64,000 nucleotides of DNA, from positions 434,001-498,000 of the forward strand of contig JALLLT010000032.1 in NCBI GenBank assembly GCA_025266875.1. Reading direction: 5' to 3'. The stretch comes from Fennellomyces sp. T-0311. Its lineage: Eukaryota; Mucoromycota; Mucoromycetes; Mucorales; Lichtheimiaceae. How positions within the stretch are numbered: position 1 is the first letter of the stretch; every line of letters starts with the position of its first letter. Below the pieces are notes generated by a model. The model ran no database searches. It was not told where the DNA came from and saw only the letters and a list, made by a program, of their open reading frames with translations. This document shows positions 58,244 to 64,000 of the stretch, in pieces. The translations under genes and the position numbers were made by a program.

Positions 58244-61200
58244 ATGTCACCCAAGCCCGAGACTACCAAGGAACCCAAGAACGTCCAGGAGTTGCAAGAA
58301 CATCCTGAGAAGAACAAGACCCCAGCCGGACCAACAGATATGGATCTCGACATCGACCAGTTGTCTCTGAGCGATGAGCCTCACCGCAAGGAGTTGGACA
58401 CTTACCAGGCACTGGTTAAGGAGGTCGATGAGGCAAACGTGGCCTACCAAGAAGCGGTTACCAAGAACGCTGCCGCTAAGGACAAGAAGCAAGCGTTGGA
58501 TGTTCTGATGAAGGCGCAAGCCAATGCTGAGAGCTACCGGTCGTTCTGCAAGCAACGCCATCCCACGTGTTTGGAGTTCTTGACCGAGCAAGAGGTCGCT
58601 GCCCGCAAGACTGCCGCTGCTAAGGCCGAAGCTGCTGACGTGAGTCACTTCGTGCCTAAGGACTTACCTGTCCTCCAGATCGTCGGTTCCGAAGAATGGC
58701 ACCCCACGAAGTCCACGCACATATCAACCGAGATGTTTTTGCGCAAGTTCGAGAAAGAGGTTGTATCGGCCAACTTCAAGGTGGAAGACCACTGGGCTCG
58801 TCTGTTGCCGAAATGCCTCAACGACATGCAATCCATTTGGCTGGATACCGTGTTGCAAGAAAACCCTGCCATCACTTGGGCCGAGCTCCGTTCGGAGATT
58901 GTCAAGCAATTTGACACCCCCGAGCAACAACTCAAGACAATGGAGTCCATCCTCCATATGCGCCAACAGAGCAAAGAGAAAGTGGCGGTATATGCACGCA
59001 AGTTCCACCAAAAGTGCATCGAAGCTGGACTGGACCAGTTCCCCAAGATCATGAACGTGGCCCTCCTCTCGTCGCTGGTGAACAAGCACGACGTGTATGA
59101 CCTGGTGTCGACAAAGTTCGGCAAAGATTTGTTGACGGTGTCGCTACAAGAGATGGTTGGCTATGTGGCTAGTTTGCAGTTGGATTCATCCGACAACAAG
59201 AGATCCCGGAATGAAGAGAATTCTGGTTTGCCGCCGAGCCGTCGTTCGCGTACGTTTGCTCGTGTGGGCACTGCCGCATCCATCCACAACCCTGCCAACC
59301 AACACCGCCGCAACCGGGCTCCATATGATCCCAACGTCTGCATTTATTGCCGGAAGCAAAGAAGACCTGGTCACGAGTGTGACGAATATAAGGTCGCGAA
59401 GGGGATTCCCCTGACACCTGCCACTAGAAGTGGTAACCAAAGAACGAGCCGAGCAGCTCATAGAGTCGTGGATTCGTCCACAGAAGATGCCTTGCCTTGT
59501 AAGTCACAGAAGAAAGAAGAGAAAAAAGATGAGATCACTGACCAAGAGGACGAAACTCTCACTTTTGTCACCATAGGAGGTCGCCGTTTGGTTGCTCTTG
59601 TGGACGGAGGCGCCACGTTTAGCGCAGTAGATTACAATTTTTGTAATAAAGAGAATATTCGTGTGCTGCCAACAGATGGTCATATTTCACTTGCAAGTGC
59701 AGATAAGAAGAGTAAAAGAATTGGTATTACAGAGCCTTTAGAGATATGGCACAACAACAGAAGTGTGAAGTACCAATTTGAAGTCATGAGAATCACAAGA
59801 GGCCACCCAGCAAGCATTGGAAAAGATCTTTTCAACGATTTGGGCATTGGCTATACTGGACTTGCTTCAACCTGGAAAGACGGTTTGAAAGAAGAAAAGG
59901 AACCGGAGATAGATGATTCGGTTATTCCAAATGAGTCACCCGCCGGGACTGAGAAAGAGCAAGCCACATTTCACAGATTGATCAAATCGAGCTTGGAGAA
60001 AAACGCGTTGGTAGACAAGACAAAACTTTGCCCATTGCCAGAAGCACTGGTTTCCATTCCAACACCAGAAGGCATTGTGTGCCATCGCAGACAGTACGAC
60101 ATTCCGCACAAAGCGAAACCTGCTGTACAAGAACAAATTCAGAAATGGCTCGACGACAGAACAATTGTAGAAATTCCTCCGGATGAAGACAACCGTTGGA
60201 ACAATCCACTCACCGTTGCTAAGAAACGCGATGAAGATGGAAATTTTACCAAATTCAGAATTTGTCTTGACGTTAGAATGATCAACCAGTATCAGAAGAA
60301 CGACAAGTACTGTAGTCCAACACTGCAGCAAGTCTTCGACAGATTGAACGGTTCAAGAGTCTTTACAAAGCTAGATTTAGCACTCGCGTTCACCAGATTC
60401 CCGATTCGAAAAGAGCACAGACACAAACTTGCTTTCACAGGACCAGATTCAAAGAGATACATGCATCGTGGATCATGTTTTGGATTGAAGTTCCTGAGTG
60501 CACGGTTTCAGAGAACCATGGACAAGATACTGGGAGATTTACCATGGGTTACCATTTTCGTAGACGATATTTTGGTACACTCAAAGAGTATTGGAGAGCA
60601 TGCCTACCACGTTTCGACTGTGATCGATCGTTTGACGGATGCGAATCTGATTTTACAGCCAAAGAAGTGCTATTTTATGCAGAAGAGTGTATATCTATTG
60701 GGATTCAGGGTCGATCAGAATGGTCATTCCTTAGACAGAAGACGCGTTGTCAATGCTCAGAGTTGGCCAGTACCACGCACCGCCAAAGAGGTGATGTCTT
60801 ATTTAGGCTTCATCAATTATTTCCGCCAACATATCCCATATATTTCAGATATCACAAATCCATTAGATGAATTGAGATATTCAACTGACGTAGAGAGTCA
60901 ATGGACACAGAAACATCAAGATGCTTTTGAGAGACTCAAGCATGCATTATTCCATGCACCCCTTTTGAGCTTCCCAGATATGACCAAGAGATTCCATGTT
61001 GCTACGGATGCTTCCAATGTAGGCATTTCCGCTGTTTTGTACCAGAAGTACGATAACAAGAAGCACATCATATCATTCATGGCTAGAGCCTTGACCAAGT
61101 CAGAACGGTCATATATGGTCACCAAGAAAGAATTGTGTGCAGTGATTTTTGCATTCAAGAAGTTCCATACATACCTATGGGGTAATGAGTTCACGCTTTA

Positions 61201-62857
61201 TACAGATCACAAAGCTCTCATTTACATACACAGACAAAAGCACTTGAATCATATGTTAACCAATTGGTACGACACATTATTTGATTATGATTTTGAGGTT
61301 ATCCATATTCCCGGAAAACAGAATGGACTTCCTGACAGCTTATCACGACTGTTCCATGAAGATGTCGTTGCCTCTTCGGAGGGGGGAAGTGCTCTGACGG
61401 AGCATAAAGAAGAAGCTGAAACAGAAGAAGAAGAAGAAGAGTCCACAGATGGATACAGCAGAGCTGCCTCAATAGAAGCAAACACAATTGAACCGCCGAC
61501 TTTAGAGAGAAAAGAGTTGCTAGAGAAAGCACACTTATTTGGTCACTTTGGTGCAAATGCCATAGTGCAAGCCCTACACAACAATGGGTTACATTGGCCG
61601 AACATAAAGAAAGACGCGGTAGATTTGGTTATGTCCTGTCGAGAGTGCCAGAAGTTTAATATTGCGCAGAAAGGATATCACCCTTTAAGAACGATCACAG
61701 CAGATGGACCGTTTGATCATCTTGCTATTGATTTGGCGACATTTGACAAGTCTAGAACGGGTAACAGATACCTGATGGTTTTAGTAGATATTGCGACCAG
61801 ATTTTGCATTCTGAGACCACTGCCGGATAAAGCAGCAGACACTATAGTGAAGACACTGGTTCAGATTTTCTGCGATTTTGGATTACCAAAAGTACTCCAA
61901 TCAGATAACGGCACTGAGTTCGTAAATGATCTGATGAAAAGATTTGCCAGACACTCCGGATTCGAACATAGACTAGTCGTGCCATATCACCCGCGCGCAA
62001 ATGGTACTGCAGAAAGATGGGTACAAAAGGCAACCATCGTCATCAAGAGGATGATCAGAGGAGCTACGTTAGACTGGGACAAAGTAGTACCATCGGTACA
62101 ACTAGCGATCAATGCAAATGTTTCTACGCGTCATAACACTCCACCATTTTCATTAATGTTTGCAAGAAAGTTGAATGACTTTAAAGATTACAGAGAAGAT
62201 CCAGACGTCGAACCAATTAGCCAAGAAGAGCTACAGAAAAGAATAGATTATATGAAGCAGATTGTCTTCCCCGCAATCGGAGAAAGAACCAAAAGTGTCA
62301 ATAAGAAACAAGAAGAGAGATTCAACAGAACGCACAAGATCGTAGAATATAAACCAGGAGACTATGTCATGGTTAGAGTGCCAGAGATGACCGGTAAAAT
62401 GGACCCTCGTTACAAAGGACCATACAAAGTGATTAGCCGTACCAAAGGCGGATCATATTCTTTAGAAGATTATGAGGGAAAACTCGCTGGAAGAAACTTT
62501 TCGCCAGAACAGATGAAACCAGTCCAAAAGGTCGAAGACGTACCTGTAGACGAAATTTACGATGTAGAGAACATTGTAGATCACAAAGAGCACAATGGTA
62601 ATTTTCTATACCGTGTTAGATGGACAGGTTATGACGAGAGTGATGATACATGGGAGCCGCCACAGAATTTCAGCGATCCTACTTTCGTTACCAAGTACTG
62701 GAAAAGAAGAGGATTGAACTCCGGTGAAGTACCTCAAAAGGACAACTCAACGTCTGAGAAGACTAAACCACCAACAAAGAGAAAACGCGAACAAAAGAAT
62801 AAGAGCGTTAAGAAAAGAAAGTACAACTTTCGTGATAGAGCTGATATCAAAGCTTAG
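58244..62857 (+). CDS. Gag-Pol polyprotein of a chromovirus (single open frame)
   Basis: 1537 residues, start 35 bases after the LTR. Gag: coiled, charged N-terminus, capsid-like helices (about 150-320) and a modified zinc knuckle CIYCRKQRRPGHEC. Protease: ALVDGGATFSAV with Asp 454, reading DGG where most have DSG or DTG. Reverse transcriptase: KLDLALAF and IFVDDILVHS (Asp 774, 775). RNase H: HVATDASNVG (Asp 922). Integrase: zinc domain with CRECQKF, then core Asp 1163, Asp 1221 (LQSDNGTEF) and Glu 1257 (TAERWVQK), a D,D-35-E spacing. A chromodomain (about 1436-1477: YRVRWTGYDESDDTWEPPQNF) targets integration to marked chromatin in known relatives. Gag and Pol are fused in one frame without a shift. 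No break seen, so the element may be active. Confidence 0.95.
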   Translation: MSPKPETTKEPKNVQELQEHPEKNKTPAGPTDMDLDIDQLSLSDEPHRKELDTYQALVKEVDEANVAYQEAVTKNAAAKDKKQALDVLMKAQANAESYRSFCKQRHPTCLEFLTEQEVAARKTAAAKAEAADVSHFVPKDLPVLQIVGSEEWHPTKSTHISTEMFLRKFEKEVVSANFKVEDHWARLLPKCLNDMQSIWLDTVLQENPAITWAELRSEIVKQFDTPEQQLKTMESILHMRQQSKEKVAVYARKFHQKCIEAGLDQFPKIMNVALLSSLVNKHDVYDLVSTKFGKDLLTVSLQEMVGYVASLQLDSSDNKRSRNEENSGLPPSRRSRTFARVGTAASIHNPANQHRRNRAPYDPNVCIYCRKQRRPGHECDEYKVAKGIPLTPATRSGNQRTSRAAHRVVDSSTEDALPCKSQKKEEKKDEITDQEDETLTFVTIGGRRLVALVDGGATFSAVDYNFCNKENIRVLPTDGHISLASADKKSKRIGITEPLEIWHNNRSVKYQFEVMRITRGHPASIGKDLFNDLGIGYTGLASTWKDGLKEEKEPEIDDSVIPNESPAGTEKEQATFHRLIKSSLEKNALVDKTKLCPLPEALVSIPTPEGIVCHRRQYDIPHKAKPAVQEQIQKWLDDRTIVEIPPDEDNRWNNPLTVAKKRDEDGNFTKFRICLDVRMINQYQKNDKYCSPTLQQVFDRLNGSRVFTKLDLALAFTRFPIRKEHRHKLAFTGPDSKRYMHRGSCFGLKFLSARFQRTMDKILGDLPWVTIFVDDILVHSKSIGEHAYHVSTVIDRLTDANLILQPKKCYFMQKSVYLLGFRVDQNGHSLDRRRVVNAQSWPVPRTAKEVMSYLGFINYFRQHIPYISDITNPLDELRYSTDVESQWTQKHQDAFERLKHALFHAPLLSFPDMTKRFHVATDASNVGISAVLYQKYDNKKHIISFMARALTKSERSYMVTKKELCAVIFAFKKFHTYLWGNEFTLYTDHKALIYIHRQKHLNHMLTNWYDTLFDYDFEVIHIPGKQNGLPDSLSRLFHEDVVASSEGGSALTEHKEEAETEEEEEESTDGYSRAASIEANTIEPPTLERKELLEKAHLFGHFGANAIVQALHNNGLHWPNIKKDAVDLVMSCRECQKFNIAQKGYHPLRTITADGPFDHLAIDLATFDKSRTGNRYLMVLVDIATRFCILRPLPDKAADTIVKTLVQIFCDFGLPKVLQSDNGTEFVNDLMKRFARHSGFEHRLVVPYHPRANGTAERWVQKATIVIKRMIRGATLDWDKVVPSVQLAINANVSTRHNTPPFSLMFARKLNDFKDYREDPDVEPISQEELQKRIDYMKQIVFPAIGERTKSVNKKQEERFNRTHKIVEYKPGDYVMVRVPEMTGKMDPRYKGPYKVISRTKGGSYSLEDYEGKLAGRNFSPEQMKPVQKVEDVPVDEIYDVENIVDHKEHNGNFLYRVRWTGYDESDDTWEPPQNFSDPTFVTKYWKRRGLNSGEVPQKDNSTSEKTKPPTKRKREQKNKSVKKRKYNFRDRADIKA

Positions 62858-62896
62858 ATGCTTCTCTAACGGCAAAAAGAGCCTGGAGGGGGCAAA

Positions 62897-63170
62897 TGTG
62901 GTGTCCAAGAGTTAAGTCCGAAAATGGAAGATTAAAATACCGAGTCGCACTCAGCTTAATGCGCGTTCAGAATCAAGGATGGTGCAATCCGTACTACATT
63001 GTCACTTAGAATCATGGATGGTGCAATCCGTACAACGTATTGCCCAGTATAAAAGGAATATTGAATTGATAGTTGAACTGGATCTGTTATTCAGAATAAA
63101 TCCGTGTCTCAAAGGATTCCTATTGTCTCTTCTATTTGTTCTTCTATCACTATCTAAACCAGATAACACA
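62897..63170 (+). repeat. 3' LTR of the chromovirus
   Basis: I see no difference from the 5' LTR over 274 bases, which points to a very recent insertion. Confidence 0.95.
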
Positions 63171-63202
63171 GTGGGCTTGCAGCAAAACGATCCAAGGGTA
63201 GG

Positions 63203-63476
63203 TGTGTTATCTGGTTGAATGTAGGTGATAGTAGGAATATAAAGACAAATAGGAATCCTTTAAGACACGGATTTATTCTGAAGATCAGATCTCGTTCTAC
63301 TATCCATTCAATAAAGCTTATATACTATTCTACTGCTATTGTACTATGTGGTACAGGTACGTAGTACCATCCATGATTCTGAACGCTTATTCAGCTGAGT
63401 GCAATTCTCAGTATTTGAATTCTTATCTGGGCTTAACTCCTTAACACCTTCTCGGTCTTAACTCCTGGACACCACA
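63203..63476 (-). mobile_element. Reversed, diverged solo LTR inside Crypton copy 2
   Basis: 274 bases, reversed, starting TGTGTTATCTGG and ending GGACACCACA. Related to but clearly diverged from the chromovirus LTR at 57935. Flanks do not match (GTAGG versus CGGTG), and about 11 Crypton bases are missing, so the site was altered after insertion. Confidence 0.85.
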
Positions 63477-63920
63477 CGGTGCAATAGGCGATGGCATATT
63501 CGAAGATACATAATGGCCGAGACCGCGAACAAATCGCTCATAATGAGAAAAAGAGCAATAAAGCACAGGAATATCCTCATTACAGCGTGTGTTCTGCCTC
63601 TCAATTCTTTCGACTGCTTGTTCTATGCACTGGAAACGTTGATCAATGCTCACAGACAAACGTTGCGTGCTCTCGTGGGCCTGAGCAAAACGTCTATCTA
63701 TGGTATCAACCATTTGTGGCATTAGACGATGCAGATCCTGATCTAATGGTGGACGCGCTTCTTATTCCAAGGCAACTGAACGAAGTGAGTCTGCAAAAGT
63801 CCTGTAATTGGCACTGCAGAAAACAGGTTCCTGCCAGATGAGCCACTCAGGAAACTGTTACATTAAAAAAACGGAATCCTATAAATTTCATTTGCTTAGA
63901 AACCCACAACTTAGCGGCAC

Positions 63921-64000
63921 TGTGGTGTCCAAGAGTTAAGTCCGAAAATGGAAGATTAAATACCGAATTGCACTCAGCTTAATGCGTGTTCAGAATCAAG
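63921..64000 (+). mobile_element. Start of another chromovirus-family LTR, c ut by the window end
   Basis: Begins TGTGGTGTCCAAGAGTTAAG, directly after Crypton sequence ending CGGCAC. Eighty bases are visible, with a few differences from the LTR at 57935. Whether it is a solo LTR or a full element lies beyond the window. Confidence 0.9.

Larger units (their letters stand above)
57935..63170 (+). mobile_element. Complete Ty3/gypsy chromovirus LTR retrotransposon
   Basis: 5236 bases with 274-base LTRs at 57935-58208 and 62897-63170 that look identical base for base. Target duplication GTGGG at 57930-57934 and 63171-63175. A purine-rich tract (GAGGGGGCAAA) sits just before the 3' LTR. After the 5' LTR there is a T-run rather than a clear tRNA primer-binding site starting TGG, so the priming mode is unclear. 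One open Gag-Pol frame fills the interior. It is inserted in Crypton copy 2. Confidence 0.95.
56754..63920. mobile_element. Crypton copy 2, split by LTR insertions
   Basis: 56754-57934 aligns with 11328 to about 12505 of copy 1. After the chromovirus the match resumes at 63171-63202, breaks for a reversed solo LTR, and resumes at 63477-63920 (copy 1 about 12550-12992). It then stops at another LTR starting at 63921. About 11 bases of copy 1 sequence are missing at the solo-LTR site. Many differences from copy 1 are changes at CpG sites (for example GCGGCGG at 12219 is GCAGCAG here). Confidence 0.85.

Overview
The window looks like nuclear DNA of a filamentous, early-diverging fungus, most likely Mucoromycota (Mucorales-like). 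Almost every gene has several GT-AG introns of about 48-65 bases. The housekeeping set is fungal (Bpl1, Tfa2, Nop13, Ett1 and Oca6 homologues). The mobile elements are Crypton, chromovirus and PIF/Harbinger types. The phylum is an inference; no rRNA or organelle marker is present to fix it.

Left part (1-11.3 kb): a small secreted cysteine-rich protein; a five-exon biotin-protein ligase (minus strand); a frameshifted AT-hook relic; and, at 3917-7129, a 17-exon gene whose splice phases all join into one 779-residue protein. That protein has the hallmarks of a Fanzor-type (eukaryotic TnpB relative) RNA-guided nuclease, with the three RuvC acidic residues in place. It is followed by a family of secreted proteins with a probable GPI anchor: one intact copy (7327-8283), two broken head-to-head copies (9106-10664) and a signal-peptide stub cut off by a Crypton.

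A Crypton (about 11328-14640) carries a three-exon tyrosine recombinase / GCR1_C gene with one in-frame stop. A conserved block follows: OCA6-like phosphatase and TFIIE-beta (divergent), TFIIE-beta and ZNF830-like (convergent, 8 bases apart), NOP13 and ETT1 (convergent), and a secreted aspartic protease.

Middle part (28-51 kb): four plus-strand paralogues of a polytopic membrane protein, three of which share one intron position, with a U6 snRNA among them. There is also a HET-domain gene with a one-base frameshift, three NADPH-dependent MDR oxidoreductases plus a fragment of a fourth, and an M13 metalloprotease. A solo LTR sits exactly at the start of the fourth membrane paralogue and supplies its first ATG.

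Right part (51-64 kb): tRNA-Pro(TGG), a mariner-type MITE, a complete PIF/Harbinger element with perfect 25-base inverted repeats, solo LTRs, and a second Crypton copy split by an apparently fresh chromovirus (two identical 274-base LTRs, one open 1537-residue Gag-Pol), by a reversed solo LTR, and by a further LTR at the window edge.
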